Shown here in pieces: positions 7,259 through 16,850 of a stretch of DNA of 64,000 bases. Numbering within the stretch: position 1 is the first letter of the stretch; each line of letters starts with the position of its first letter. Position numbers and translations under genes: made by a program. Below the pieces are notes generated by a model. It did not search any database. It worked only from the letters and a program-made list of their open reading frames with translations, and was not told the DNA's origin. Source of the DNA: Treponema sp. (GTDB lineage Bacteria; Spirochaetota; Spirochaetia; Treponematales; Treponemataceae); assembly GCA_017940255.1 (NCBI GenBank), contig JAGAZB010000005.1:186001-250000 (forward strand), written 5' to 3'.

Positions 7259-8290
7259 ATGGATAAAGACGGAGCCGGTTCTTACATTTTTGCAAAAGCC
7301 AGTGGAATTTTAGGGCATTCTTTTGTAGGTGAACGTTCTAAAATCCTTTTTAATCAAAAAAATCTTCAAGATTTATGGTCTCTTATTTTTAGATCTCATC
7401 CTCCTATGATTCCAGAAGTTCTTCTGGCTCGTCAGATTGAGGTGGATGCAAAAAAACGTTTTATAGAGCAATATACCACTTTAATAAATGCATACGATAC
7501 TCCGGATCCTCTGCTTGTAGATCAGTTATATATTTACGAGGCAGAAAACTTAAAGGAAATTGGTGCTGCTCTTTGTAATGGTGAAAAAGAATGTCCTCCT
7601 CTGGCAGATTTAGGGGCTTTTGCTCAGTTGAATTATGATGCCTGGCCGGATATTAAAGCTATAACTAAAGGCTCTATTTTTTCCTGGTATGATCATGTTC
7701 CTCAGATTCATGAACAGCAGGAAATGGAATTTAAGGTTGATTTACAGGTAATGCGTCATCTCTGGAAGTCTCTGGAAAATGAAAAGGGTGAAGATTACAC
7801 GGCCTTAATGAAGATTTACAAAAACGAATATGTTGTTAAGAATGTTGTTTGGGCATTAAGACTGCGCCTTTTTTATGAAATGTCTGATGAAGAAATTGCA
7901 GAAAATCTTATTTGTGTGTCTAAACATCCGGGGTATGGAGATCCTCTCGCTGGTCCTGCTTTAAAAGCATTGGAATTGCCGGTTGATGATTATAACGCCT
8001 GGTCAAATTCAAAATATAAGAACCTTGTTAATCCTCATACAGAAGGGGTAGTGTGGACTATAAACCCTAACTGGATGGAAAAACGCAGCCGAATTGAAGT
8101 GAACAGAATGGCATTAAATGTTTTTCATCAGTATCCAATGTCTGTATGTTCACTGATTGCGTGGTATAAAGTAAAACATTTTGAATTAAACTGTATAAGA
8201 ACTGCTGTAGAAAGCCTGAGGCTTAATATCAGTTCTGAGGAAGCAATGAATACTGTAGGAATAAACTACGGAGGTGTAAATAATGGCTAG
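7259..8290 (+). CDS. atpC: V-type ATP synthase subunit C (AC39/d-like)
   Basis: 343 residues. Subunit C is the socket that links the central rotor to the membrane K ring. The sequence is helical and soluble, beginning SYIFAKASGILGHSFVGERS, with repeated three-helix bundle character as in the vATP-synt_AC39 family. GAGAGG before the ATG is the ribosome site. Its end overlaps the subunit I gene by 8 bases, a strong sign of translational coupling. The N-terminal half is divergent from better-known homologues, so position in the operon is an important part of the evidence. Confidence 0.85.
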   Translation: MDKDGAGSYIFAKASGILGHSFVGERSKILFNQKNLQDLWSLIFRSHPPMIPEVLLARQIEVDAKKRFIEQYTTLINAYDTPDPLLVDQLYIYEAENLKEIGAALCNGEKECPPLADLGAFAQLNYDAWPDIKAITKGSIFSWYDHVPQIHEQQEMEFKVDLQVMRHLWKSLENEKGEDYTALMKIYKNEYVVKNVVWALRLRLFYEMSDEEIAENLICVSKHPGYGDPLAGPALKALELPVDDYNAWSNSKYKNLVNPHTEGVVWTINPNWMEKRSRIEVNRMALNVFHQYPMSVCSLIAWYKVKHFELNCIRTAVESLRLNISSEEAMNTVGINYGGVNNG

Positions 8291-10310
8291 AACTGCAGAA
8301 ATGAAGCTTCTGGAACTTATGGTTCTTAAAGAAGATATTGCTCCTGTGGTGGAATACATAGGTAAAAAAGAAAACTTTCAATTTGTAACTAAAAACTCAG
8401 GCTCAAAGCCTTCTGGAAAAATAAATTCCGCAGGAAATTCTTCTGCTCTTAATTCATTTTCTGAAGATGCCGAATTGTTCAGTCAGTTAAAGAGTGCTTG
8501 TATTGAACTTCAGCTGGATACTGCTTCAATTAAAATTTCGGAATGTCTTTCTCCAACAGATATTGAACGAAACGAAGCCTACCGTATTATTGAATCTTAC
8601 AAGTCTTTGCAGCAGCGTAATGAAGCCGCAAGCGAAAATTTTGTGAAAGTCACAGATGCCAGAAAAGAGGTGCTTGCTTTTGCAAATCTGAATGTGCCTT
8701 ACTCTGAATTGGAACACCTTTCTTTCCTTTCTATGAAGATTGGACGTATTGTTCCTTCTGACTTTGATAAAATTAAGGCTGCACTTGAAGGTACTGCCGA
8801 AGTAATTGCCCTGGGCGATGATAAATCACACATTCTGGTTGCATCATCTAAAAAGGGTAGATTTGCAATTGATACTGAACTTAAGAATTACGGATTTACA
8901 CCTGTAGAAGTTCCTCACGATTTTAATGGCGTGCCGGAAGATGTACTTGCAGGAATGGATAAAAAACTTGCAGAAGCCCGCGAAGCAGTGGATGAACTTG
9001 TTGTTGAGCGTATGAACTTTGTGGAAACTCACAAAGATAAACTGCTTAAGCTGCTTGGTGATTTTTCTATTGCAGTTCAGGTTGATAATATCACACACTC
9101 TCTGGAATCTACAGAACTTGTTTACAGACTTACCGGCTGGATTTATGTAAATGATGTCCCAGCTTATATGAAAGATCTTGATGAGATTACAGAAGGCCGT
9201 ATCGTTATTCGTGAATATGATGTTCATGAAGTTGTAGATGTTGTAAACGGAAAAGAACAGGTTCCTGTAAAGCTTAAGCATGGAAAATTTGTAAAAAGTT
9301 TTGAAAGAATGGTCTTTTCTTACGGCGCTCCTATTTATGGAACAATAGATCCAACACCATTCGTGGCAGTTTTCTTCACTCTGCTTTTTGGAATTATGTT
9401 TGGTGATTGTGGACAGGGACTGTGTTTTGTCATTATGGGTATTCTGATGGCCCGCAAAATTATAAATGTGGGCAACTGGAATAAGTTTGCTCCTATTTTT
9501 ATTGCAATTGGTATTTCAAGTTCAATTATGGGCGTTCTTACTGGTGAATTCTTTGGAACAGAAAGACTTCTGGAACCTTTTGCTGAATGGGTAACAGGTT
9601 TCTTTGGAACTCCTCATGCTCCAATTTTGCGTCTTATGCCTTCTGATGATCCAAAATCTATTTACGTGATGTTTGGAGTTTTTGGAGTAGCAGTTGCAAT
9701 CGGTTTTGTAATCAATACCTGCGGACTTATAATCAATATGATTAATAACTTAATCAGGAAAAAGTATGCCGAAGTTCTTTTCGGAAAAAATGGACTTGCT
9801 GGTGCTGTTTTCTTCTGGTATGTTATTGCACTTGTTTTAAGAATTGTTTTACTTAATCACAAGGTTGCTGTTTATGATATTATTATCATTTGTGTTGCGC
9901 TCTTCTTTGCTGCATTTGCTTCTCCTTTTGAGCGTGCTATGAATGGTGAAAAACCTATATTTGAAAATGGCTTTGGAACCTATCTGATTTCCAGTGTAGT
10001 TGAACTTATTGAAGTGTTCTCTGGTTATCTTTCAAATACAATCAGTTTTGTGCGTGTTGGTGCTTTTGCGCTTTCACATGCAGTTTTGAACTTTACAATT
10101 ATGACCCTCACAAATATGTGTGGCGGAGTTGCTTCTGTGGGAGGAATAATTGTTTTAATTCTTGGAAATGCTCTTATAATTGTTCTGGAAGGAATGATTG
10201 TTGCAATTCAGGTTATCCGTTTGCAATATTATGAGTTTTTCAGTAAATTCTTCCATGAAAATGGACGTGAATTTAAGCCATTTGCTTTTGAATCAATTAG
10301 TGAAAAGTAA
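8283..10310 (+). CDS. atpI: V-type ATP synthase subunit I (a-subunit, ion channel)
   Basis: 675 residues. The N-terminal ~340 residues form the cytoplasmic arm with coiled-coil stretches; the C-terminal half has about seven transmembrane helices beginning PFVAVFFTLLFGIMFGDCGQG, the family hallmark. A later helix, YLSNTISFVRVGAFALSHAV, carries the conserved arginine that faces the ring glutamate during ion translocation. The FAPIFIAIGISS and FGVFGVAVAIGFVIN helices complete the pattern. The gene overlaps subunit C and is followed by the K subunit after 34 bases. Confidence 0.95.
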   Translation: MARTAEMKLLELMVLKEDIAPVVEYIGKKENFQFVTKNSGSKPSGKINSAGNSSALNSFSEDAELFSQLKSACIELQLDTASIKISECLSPTDIERNEAYRIIESYKSLQQRNEAASENFVKVTDARKEVLAFANLNVPYSELEHLSFLSMKIGRIVPSDFDKIKAALEGTAEVIALGDDKSHILVASSKKGRFAIDTELKNYGFTPVEVPHDFNGVPEDVLAGMDKKLAEAREAVDELVVERMNFVETHKDKLLKLLGDFSIAVQVDNITHSLESTELVYRLTGWIYVNDVPAYMKDLDEITEGRIVIREYDVHEVVDVVNGKEQVPVKLKHGKFVKSFERMVFSYGAPIYGTIDPTPFVAVFFTLLFGIMFGDCGQGLCFVIMGILMARKIINVGNWNKFAPIFIAIGISSSIMGVLTGEFFGTERLLEPFAEWVTGFFGTPHAPILRLMPSDDPKSIYVMFGVFGVAVAIGFVINTCGLIINMINNLIRKKYAEVLFGKNGLAGAVFFWYVIALVLRIVLLNHKVAVYDIIIICVALFFAAFASPFERAMNGEKPIFENGFGTYLISSVVELIEVFSGYLSNTISFVRVGAFALSHAVLNFTIMTLTNMCGGVASVGGIIVLILGNALIIVLEGMIVAIQVIRLQYYEFFSKFFHENGREFKPFAFESISEK

Positions 10311-10344
10311 TTTCACTTAGAATAAATTAAATAGAGGTTTGTTT

Positions 10345-10653
10345 ATGAAAAAGAGAATTGTATCTTTCTTAGCTTTCTTGGGTGCAGGTGCAGCTATGTT
10401 TGCACAGGATGCGGCAACTGCTGCTGCAGGTGTAGCTGGCGCTGGTGATTCTCTGAAATATCTGGCTGCTGCTATCGCTGTAGGACTTGCTTGTCTTGCA
10501 TCTGGTATTGCCGTTGGAAAAATTGGTGCAGCTGCAATGGGCGCAATGAGTGAAAACCCAGAACTTTCGGGAAAGGCTCTTCCTTTCGTTGGTCTTGCCG
10601 AAGGTATCTGTCTTTGGGGTATGCTCGTAGCTGTTCTTATTCTTTTCAGATAG
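10345..10653 (+). CDS. atpK: V-type ATP synthase subunit K (proteolipid ring)
   Basis: 102 residues. Forms the rotor ring that carries ions. Two transmembrane helices form the hairpin: AAAIAVGLACLASGIAVGKIG and PFVGLAEGICLWGMLVAVLIL, with Glu86 as the ion-binding carboxylate. A hydrophobic N-terminal leader (MKKRIVSFLAFLGAGAAMFA) ending before QDAATAAAG looks like a cleavable signal peptide or a third helix. The ATG at 10345 is preferred because AGAGG sits at 10333-10337; a TTG six bases earlier is less likely. This is the short two-helix form rather than the duplicated four-helix form. Confidence 0.95.
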   Translation: MKKRIVSFLAFLGAGAAMFAQDAATAAAGVAGAGDSLKYLAAAIAVGLACLASGIAVGKIGAAAMGAMSENPELSGKALPFVGLAEGICLWGMLVAVLILFR

Positions 10654-10664
10654 TCAGACTGTAA

Positions 10665-10997
10665 ATGAAGTTTTTTATTATCGGCGAGCGAGAATTAGTC
10701 CTGGCATTTAAGCTAACCGGAATAGAAGGTGCAGTTGCCGAAACCCGTTCAGAAGTGCTAGATGCATTTAATCGTGTAACGGGAAAGGGTGGTATTGCAA
10801 ATGTTCCTTCCGGTGAGATTCCTCGTGTCCTTATTCTAACAGAACAGGCTGCCAGTCAGATTGAGGATGAAGAAATTGCCTGGCAAAAAACAGGAAACTT
10901 TCCTCTTATTGTAGAGATTCCGGGATTAAACGGTCATCTGGAAGGTAAAAAGTCGCTTTCAGATTCTATTCGCGAAGCTATAGGAGTTCAGGTATAA
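10665..10997 (+). CDS. atpF: V-type ATP synthase subunit F
   Basis: 110 residues. Small rotor subunit that binds subunit D in the central stalk. Seen are the family start MKFFIIGERELVLAFKLTGI, the VLILTEQAASQI strand-helix and a PLIVEIPG strand near the C-terminus. It follows subunit K by 11 bases and precedes subunit E by 2 bases, an order typical of bacterial V/A-ATPase operons. Confidence 0.92.
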   Translation: MKFFIIGERELVLAFKLTGIEGAVAETRSEVLDAFNRVTGKGGIANVPSGEIPRVLILTEQAASQIEDEEIAWQKTGNFPLIVEIPGLNGHLEGKKSLSDSIREAIGVQV

Positions 10998-10999
10998 AT

Positions 11000-11614
11000 A
11001 TGCAGGAATTACGTTCAACAGATGTTCTTGATAAAGAGATTCAGACAGAAGCCCGCAGAAAGGCAGATAAGATTCTGAAAAAAGCAAAGGAAGATAGTGC
11101 TCAGATTGTTTCTAGTGTTGATCAGAATATAGAAAAGCTTAGAAAGGAAAAGGAAGAGCAGGAAAACCGTAAACTTGAAGCCTTTGAAAAAAATCAGAAG
11201 GCTGCAGTTCCTCTTGAAAAGGCTCGTTTTGAAGTTTCTTATGTTCAGGAAAAACTTTCTGAAGGCGTAAATGAATGGCTTTCTGGCCTGGATATTCAGA
11301 AACATCTGGACCTTCTTTTTAAGAATTATAAACACCAGAAGGGAATAAAGGTTCATGCCTATATTTATGGTTTTGATTTTAAAACTGCAAAGAAATACGT
11401 TGAAAAAGTAATTGGCACGGATCTAACTTCTTGCGAAGAAACTGTTTTTGGAAAAATAGTTGCAGAAGAAACCTGTGGCTTGAATAATCTTGAAGGTGTG
11501 ATAATAGAAGCTGATGATAAATCTATCCGTTTCTGCCTTACAATGAGCCGGGTTATCGGAAATCTTTTTGATACTAACAGAATGGAACTAGCTTCTGCCT
11601 TATTTGGAGTTTAA
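11000..11614 (+). CDS. atpE: V-type ATP synthase subunit E
   Basis: 204 residues. Peripheral-stalk subunit. The first ~90 residues form a long charged helix ([20 protein letters not shown] and onward) that pairs with the G-like subunit; the C-terminal ~110 residues form the globular domain, including [20 protein letters not shown], a stretch like the GGvivedadgri strand of the family. Its stop codon precedes the subunit A start by 1 base. Confidence 0.9.
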   Translation: MQELRSTDVLDKEIQTEARRKADKILKKAKEDSAQIVSSVDQNIEKLRKEKEEQENRKLEAFEKNQKAAVPLEKARFEVSYVQEKLSEGVNEWLSGLDIQKHLDLLFKNYKHQKGIKVHAYIYGFDFKTAKKYVEKVIGTDLTSCEETVFGKIVAEETCGLNNLEGVIIEADDKSIRFCLTMSRVIGNLFDTNRMELASALFGV

Positions 11615-11615
11615 C

Positions 11616-13376
11616 ATGATTGAAGGAAAAATAACTCGAATTTCTGGTCCAATTATTTATGCAGAAGGTCTGGATGCCTGCGGTCTTTATGATGTAGTAG
11701 ACGTAGGTGAACAGAAACTTATTGGTGAAATTATCCGCCAGAATAAAGGAAATACAACAATTCAGGTTTATGAGGAAGATACTGGTATGCATATCGGCGA
11801 AAAAGTCGTTTGTACTCAGCGTCCTCTTTCTTTACGCTTGGGACCTGGCGTTGTTGGAAATATTTATGATGGTATTCAGAGACCTCTTCAGGCAATGTAT
11901 GAAAATTCCGGGGCATTTTTACTTCCTGGTGAACGTGCTGAACCTCTTGATACAAAGAAAATCTGGCATTTTGATGCTGTTCAGGGAATTTCAGAAGGTA
12001 GTCCTATAAAGGCTGGTATGGTTCTGGGAACAGTAAAAGAAACTGAATCAATCACTGAAAAAATTATGGTGCCTCCTAGTGTAAGAGGACGTGTGCTAAA
12101 ATCATTTAAGGGCTCTGGTGATTATACAGTTGATGATGTAATTGCTGTTACAGAACTGGACGAAGAAATTCAGCTGGCTCAGTATTGGCCGGTACGTAAG
12201 CCTCGTCCTTATGAACAGAAGCTTGGTGTTACAGAGCCGCTTATTACTGGTCAGCGCGTTATTGATGTATTTTTCCCTCTTAGTAAGGGTGGAACTGCCG
12301 CTATTCCTGGCGGATTTGGAACTGGAAAAACTATGACTCAGCATGCCGTTGCAAAATGGTGCGATGCTGACTTAATCGTATATATTGGTTGTGGTGAGCG
12401 CGGAAACGAAATGACCGAAGTTCTTACAGAATTTCCGGAACTTATTGACCCGCGAACTGGTCGTTCTATTATGGAGCGAACAATCCTCATTGCAAACACT
12501 TCTAACATGCCGGTTGCAGCCCGCGAAGTTTCCCTTTATTCTGGAATTACTCTTGCTGAATACTTCCGCGATATGGGAATGCACGTTGCAATCATGGCAG
12601 ATTCTACTTCCCGCTGGGCCGAAGCACTTCGTGAACTTTCTGGCCGTATGGAAGAAATGCCTGCCGAGGAAGGTTTCCCGGCTTATTTGCCAACCCGCCT
12701 TGCTTCTTTCTATGAGCGAGCCGGCCGCGTAATCAGCCTGGAAGGCCAGGAAGGTTCTGTTTCTGTTATTGGTGCCGTTTCGCCTCCAGGAGGAGACTTT
12801 TCTGAACCGGTAACTCAGCATACAAAGCGCTTTATCCGCTGTTTCTGGGCCTTGGACCGCGAGCTTGCAAATGCCCGCCATTATCCTGCTATTGGCTGGA
12901 TTGATTCTTACTCTGAATATGCCGATGAAGTTCGAGCCTGGTGGGAAGCACATAATCCTCTCTGGTCTAGTTTAAGACAGAAGGCTCTGGACATTCTTAA
13001 AACAGAAAACCGCCTGCAGCAGATTGTACGTCTGGTTGGTCCAGATGCACTTCCAAACAGCGACCGCTTACTGCTTCGCGTTGCAGATATGATTAAAAAC
13101 GGCTTCCTTCAGCAGAATGCTTTTGATGATATTGATAAATACTGTTCAACAGAAAAACAGATTTTGATTCTGGAGCTGATTATCGCTTACTATGAGCGTG
13201 CTGTTGAATGTATAAAGGCCGGCGCACCACTTTCTCAGGTTATTTCACTTCCTGCCTGCGATGAAATTGTGCGAATCAAAATGGTTTATAAGAACGATGA
13301 GCTTGATAAAATAGAAGAAGTGCGCACTCACATGGATTCCCAGCTGGGTGAAATAGAAAGGGCTTTTAAGAACTGA
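11616..13376 (+). CDS. atpA: V-type ATP synthase subunit A (catalytic)
   Basis: 586 residues, normal for the family. Hydrolyses or makes ATP in the A3B3 head. The P-loop [12 protein letters not shown] lies at about residues 232-243, with GERGNEM and the [14 protein letters not shown] segment that follows Walker B. An N-terminal barrel ([13 protein letters not shown]) and the bulge domain characteristic of A subunits (about 115-190) are present. The ATG at 11616 is chosen because TTGGAGT (11604-11610) is a correctly spaced ribosome site. The usual GPFG in the P-loop is GGFG here, a minor variant. Confidence 0.97.
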   Translation: MIEGKITRISGPIIYAEGLDACGLYDVVDVGEQKLIGEIIRQNKGNTTIQVYEEDTGMHIGEKVVCTQRPLSLRLGPGVVGNIYDGIQRPLQAMYENSGAFLLPGERAEPLDTKKIWHFDAVQGISEGSPIKAGMVLGTVKETESITEKIMVPPSVRGRVLKSFKGSGDYTVDDVIAVTELDEEIQLAQYWPVRKPRPYEQKLGVTEPLITGQRVIDVFFPLSKGGTAAIPGGFGTGKTMTQHAVAKWCDADLIVYIGCGERGNEMTEVLTEFPELIDPRTGRSIMERTILIANTSNMPVAAREVSLYSGITLAEYFRDMGMHVAIMADSTSRWAEALRELSGRMEEMPAEEGFPAYLPTRLASFYERAGRVISLEGQEGSVSVIGAVSPPGGDFSEPVTQHTKRFIRCFWALDRELANARHYPAIGWIDSYSEYADEVRAWWEAHNPLWSSLRQKALDILKTENRLQQIVRLVGPDALPNSDRLLLRVADMIKNGFLQQNAFDDIDKYCSTEKQILILELIIAYYERAVECIKAGAPLSQVISLPACDEIVRIKMVYKNDELDKIEEVRTHMDSQLGEIERAFKN

Positions 13377-13383
13377 GGTAGCT

Positions 13384-14778
13384 ATGAAAGGAACTGAATA
13401 TAGAGGCGTTACATCGGTTGACGGTCCTATCGTCGTACTGAAACGCACAGAAAACGTATTTTACAATGAAACTGTATGCGTGCGGGACCGTTATGGTGAA
13501 CGCCGCATTGGAAAAATAGTTGATATTTCAGAAGAAGCTGTTGTTGTTCAGATTTTTGGAAGCACAACAGGACTTGATCTTGATGCAGCCTCTTTTGAAT
13601 TCCTGGATGAACCTCTTGAACTGCGCGTTGGAGAAGGTTTGCTTGGCCGTGTTTTCAACGGACTTGGACAGCCGATTGACGGATATCCTGATATTATCAG
13701 TAGCGAAAAACGCAATGTAAACGGAAACCCAATGAATCCTTACGCCCGCGTTTATCCTCGCGACTTTATTCAGACTGGTATTTCTTCAATTGACGGAATG
13801 AACTCACTTGTTCGTGGACAGAAGCTTCCTATTTTCTCTGGAAACGGACTTCCTCACAATAAGCTTGCCGCTCAGATTATCCGCCAGGCAAAGCTCCGCA
13901 ACAGCAATGAGCAGTTCGTTATGGTTTTTGCCGGAATGGGTATTAAATATGACGTTGCAAAGTTCTTCGTAGACACATTCGAACAGTCTGGTGTACTTGC
14001 AAACGTAGTAATGTTTCAGTCTTTGGCTGATGCTCCTTCTATTGAACGTATCATTACACCTCGCTGTGCCCTTACCGCTGCTGAATACCTTGCTTTTGAA
14101 AAGGGAATGCACGTACTTGTTGTAATGACAGATATGACTAACTATTGCGAAGCTCTGCGCGAAATTTCCACAACCCGTGGTGAAGTTCCTGGTCGTAAAG
14201 GTTATCCTGGATATTTGTATTCCGACCTTGCAGAGCTTTACGAGCGTGCTGGTCGTGTAAAGGGCAGTGAAGGTTCAATCACTCAGATTCCAATTCTTAC
14301 AATGCCAAACGATGATATTTCTCATCCAATTCCTGACCTTACCGGTTATATTACAGAAGGTCAGATTGTATTGGGACGTGAACTTGCACAAAAAGGAATT
14401 TACCCTCCTGTAAGCGCACTCCCAAGTCTTTCCCGCCTTATGAAAGACGGAATTGGTCCAGAAATGACCCGTGAAGACCACGCAAATGTTTCAAGTCAGC
14501 TTTTTGCGGCTTATTCTAAGGTAAAATCTATCAGAAACCTGGCTGCCATTATTGGTGAAGAGGAACTTTCTGAACTTGACCGTGCTTATCTTCATTTTGG
14601 AGAGCGCATGGAAGAAGAATTCTTTGGTCAGGGTGAATTTGAAGACAGGACTATTGAACAGACACTTGATTTGGCATGGAAGATTCTTGCTGAACTTCCT
14701 CGTGAAGAGCTTACAAGAATTAAGCCTGAGTTTATTGATAAATACTTGCCTAAAAGCCAGGCTGCCGGGGGACAATAG
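13384..14778 (+). CDS. atpB: V-type ATP synthase subunit B (non-catalytic nucleotide-binding)
   Basis: 464 residues. Alternates with subunit A in the head. Typical B-subunit features are [33 protein letters not shown], a P-loop replaced by [15 protein letters not shown], and [22 protein letters not shown]. The glycine-lysine-threonine of a working P-loop is absent, as expected for B. A GAGG ribosome site precedes the start, 7 bases after subunit A. The stop overlaps the GTG of subunit D. Confidence 0.97.
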   Translation: MKGTEYRGVTSVDGPIVVLKRTENVFYNETVCVRDRYGERRIGKIVDISEEAVVVQIFGSTTGLDLDAASFEFLDEPLELRVGEGLLGRVFNGLGQPIDGYPDIISSEKRNVNGNPMNPYARVYPRDFIQTGISSIDGMNSLVRGQKLPIFSGNGLPHNKLAAQIIRQAKLRNSNEQFVMVFAGMGIKYDVAKFFVDTFEQSGVLANVVMFQSLADAPSIERIITPRCALTAAEYLAFEKGMHVLVVMTDMTNYCEALREISTTRGEVPGRKGYPGYLYSDLAELYERAGRVKGSEGSITQIPILTMPNDDISHPIPDLTGYITEGQIVLGRELAQKGIYPPVSALPSLSRLMKDGIGPEMTREDHANVSSQLFAAYSKVKSIRNLAAIIGEEELSELDRAYLHFGERMEEEFFGQGEFEDRTIEQTLDLAWKILAELPREELTRIKPEFIDKYLPKSQAAGGQ

Positions 14779-15404
14779 TGGCAATTCAGAATGTCGCACC
14801 TACAAAGTCTAATCTTCTCGCCGTAAAGGAACAGCTTGCCGTTTCTACAAATGGATATGAACTTTTGGAAGAAAAGCGTGAAATTCTTGTGCGCGAACTT
14901 ATGCATCTTGTAGAAAAGGTAAAACTTCTGGAACGCGATATAGATAAACTTATTGGCGAAGCTTATCCTGCCTTCAAACGTATGCTCATGCAGGAAGGTT
15001 CCGATCAGATAGAGCGAATTTCTCATGCTGTTCACTATGAATTTGGCATTCAGGAAAAGAAAGTTGTAATCGGTGGTATGTCCTTTTCTTCAATGGACGT
15101 AGTAATGCCCGAAAAAGAACTTTTTTACTCATTCTTGGGAACTTACGCAAATACCGATGAAACAATCAATAAGTTTTTTGAGTTACTTTCTCTTCTTACC
15201 CAGATGGCTTCAATCAGAACAATTGTGTGGCGTCTGGCTGGAGAAGTAAAAAAGACTCAGCGGCGTGTAAATGCTCTGGATAAAATGATTATTCCACAGG
15301 CAAAGGAAACAAAGTCTTACATAGAAAGTGTTTTGGAAGAGCGTGAACGTGAAAATGTATTTGTTCTAAAAGCTCTTAAAAAGAAGAATAGCAGAAATAA
15401 ATAG
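14778..15404 (+). CDS. atpD: V-type ATP synthase subunit D
   Basis: 208 residues. Central-stalk rotor shaft made of two long helices. The family start VAPTKSNLLAVKEQLAVSTN and the following LLEEKREILVRELMHL helix are clear; the C-terminal helix includes RVNALDKMIIPQAKETKSYI. The start is GTG sharing its G with the stop of subunit B (TAGTG), with a GGGGGAC ribosome site at 14767-14772, so the two are translationally coupled. It is the last ATPase gene of the run. Confidence 0.95.
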   Translation: MAIQNVAPTKSNLLAVKEQLAVSTNGYELLEEKREILVRELMHLVEKVKLLERDIDKLIGEAYPAFKRMLMQEGSDQIERISHAVHYEFGIQEKKVVIGGMSFSSMDVVMPEKELFYSFLGTYANTDETINKFFELLSLLTQMASIRTIVWRLAGEVKKTQRRVNALDKMIIPQAKETKSYIESVLEERERENVFVLKALKKKNSRNK

Positions 15405-15436
15405 CAAATACAGCTAAAGGATGATACAATAAAATT

Positions 15437-15934
15437 ATGGCAAGGACATTTTTCAAAAAGATTCTGGTTGCAGTTAATGGTCACAAAAGCTCAATTCATA
15501 CAGCAATGTATGCAATTATGATGGCAAGAACTTACAATCTGTCATTGAAAATTGTTTACGTTGTTGATTCTGCTACAATTAAATATCTGGAGATGAATAA
15601 TCTGCTCCTTTCCGAAGAAAAATCTGCTTTCTTAAATCAGCTTACACAGGATGAAGTAAACATTCTTTCTTATGTAGCTGGGCTTGCCCGCACGAAGGGT
15701 GTTCAGATTGAATCGGAACTTTTGAGTGGCGGAGTATTTAATGAAATTCTTAAGGCTGCTGAATCTTTTAATGCCGATTTAATTCTTCTGGGGGGAAGTG
15801 AATCTAGTGGCGGAAAACCGGGCTTAAAAAAGGCTATGCTTTCCCGCGACCAAAACGAAATCCTAGCAAATGCTTCTTGTCCTGTTTTGATTGTTCAAAA
15901 ACCAAACATCGAAGCAGAATTTAAGATTTTCTAA
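15437..15934 (+). CDS. Universal stress protein (UspA family)
   Basis: 165 residues of a single Usp domain. It starts FFKKILVAVNGHKSSIHTAM (first strand and the alpha-1 loop) and ends with the ILANASCPVLIVQ strand. The usual ATP-binding GxxGxxxxxxxGS(S/T) loop is altered to GGSESSGGKPGLKKAMLS, so ATP binding is uncertain. The ATG lies 6 bases after TACAAT (15425-15430) with a distant AAAGG, so it may also have its own start. It follows the V-ATPase genes by 32 bases and precedes a J-protein by 1 base. Confidence 0.85.
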   Translation: MARTFFKKILVAVNGHKSSIHTAMYAIMMARTYNLSLKIVYVVDSATIKYLEMNNLLLSEEKSAFLNQLTQDEVNILSYVAGLARTKGVQIESELLSGGVFNEILKAAESFNADLILLGGSESSGGKPGLKKAMLSRDQNEILANASCPVLIVQKPNIEAEFKIF

Positions 15935-15935
15935 T

Positions 15936-16700
15936 ATGCGTGATTATTACAAAGTTTTAGGGGTGCGCCCCAATGCAACTCTTGCAGAAATAAAACGGGC
16001 TTACCGTGAAAAAGCAAAAATCCTGCATCCAGATTTAGCAGGCACTTCCGATAAACAGGAACTTTTTAATGAAGTTACCCAGGCTTACCGTGTTCTTTCA
16101 GATTCCCGTCAACGCAACATTTTTGATGAATCATTTTTTACCCGCATTCATAAAAGCCGCTCCGATTACAAAGAATTTAACTATTATGACTGGCTTTCTG
16201 AGCGCACAGATGAAGAAAGTCGCGCAAAGCTGATTTTTTACACCCTCATGCACCAGAAAGAAGACGAAGCTGTTGCTGAATTCAAAAGAATGCAGACCAA
16301 TCACATAGATTTTTCGCTGAAAAAGTGGTTTACCCGCGAAGATTTTATGGATTATGGCTATATTCTGGCCGAGGAACTTTGTATTCGCGCTGAATATTAT
16401 GATGCAATGATTCTTTTGGAGCAGATTATTCAGATGGAATACTCTTACCGCTATTTTTATATTTTCTTCCCGGAAGTTGTTTCCTTCACCTTGAATATCC
16501 TTCATAAAAATATAGACGGCGTAATTCCAGATGAACTTGCAATTGATGTTTACGAGCGGGCTCTGGAACTTGGTTTCGGTTCAAAGGAAGATTCCTTTTT
16601 CCTGCGAAAGATGGGTGATGAATACAAGCGCCTGGGCGATTCTGCCACCGCAAAAGTTTGTTATGCCGAAAGTGAAAGATTATCCGGTCAAGCCGGATAA
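15936..16700 (+). CDS. J-domain (DnaJ-like) protein
   Basis: 254 residues. A full J domain occupies residues 1-66 (RDYYKVLGVRPNATLAEIKR, HPD at about 30-32, QAYRVLSDSRQRNIFDE). No G/F, zinc-finger or DnaJ C-terminal domain follows; the remaining ~180 residues are helical and may form TPR-like repeats (GDSATAKVCYAESERL). It probably recruits DnaK to particular clients. The start abuts the UspA stop. The last seven codons (RLSGQAG) are made by a palindromic repeat of family B, so the natural C-terminus may have been changed. Confidence 0.88.
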   Translation: MRDYYKVLGVRPNATLAEIKRAYREKAKILHPDLAGTSDKQELFNEVTQAYRVLSDSRQRNIFDESFFTRIHKSRSDYKEFNYYDWLSERTDEESRAKLIFYTLMHQKEDEAVAEFKRMQTNHIDFSLKKWFTREDFMDYGYILAEELCIRAEYYDAMILLEQIIQMEYSYRYFYIFFPEVVSFTLNILHKNIDGVIPDELAIDVYERALELGFGSKEDSFFLRKMGDEYKRLGDSATAKVCYAESERLSGQAG

Positions 16701-16774
16701 TGACAGGTAAACAGTTCAAATTGAGCCTGATAATGCCAGATACCCTGTCATATTCTGGCTTGACCAGAATATCT
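16679..16774. repeat. Inverted pair of family B palindromes, overlapping the J-protein 3' end
   Basis: A reverse copy (16679-16704) with core CCGGTCAAGCCGG and a forward copy (16747-16774) with core CTGGCTTGACCAG, each a hairpin flanked by GTCAT and AAT. The family has the consensus GTCATTnCCCGGCTTGACC; other copies lie at 42065-42092, 46863-46890 and 46924-46951. The forward copy runs into CTTTTTG and might act as a weak terminator. Confidence 0.85.
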
Positions 16775-16850
16775 TTTTGTTAATTGAAACTAACTGAAAA
16801 GTATAGCTATTTTTTTTATTTAGTGATAATCTACATCCACGAGGTTTTAT

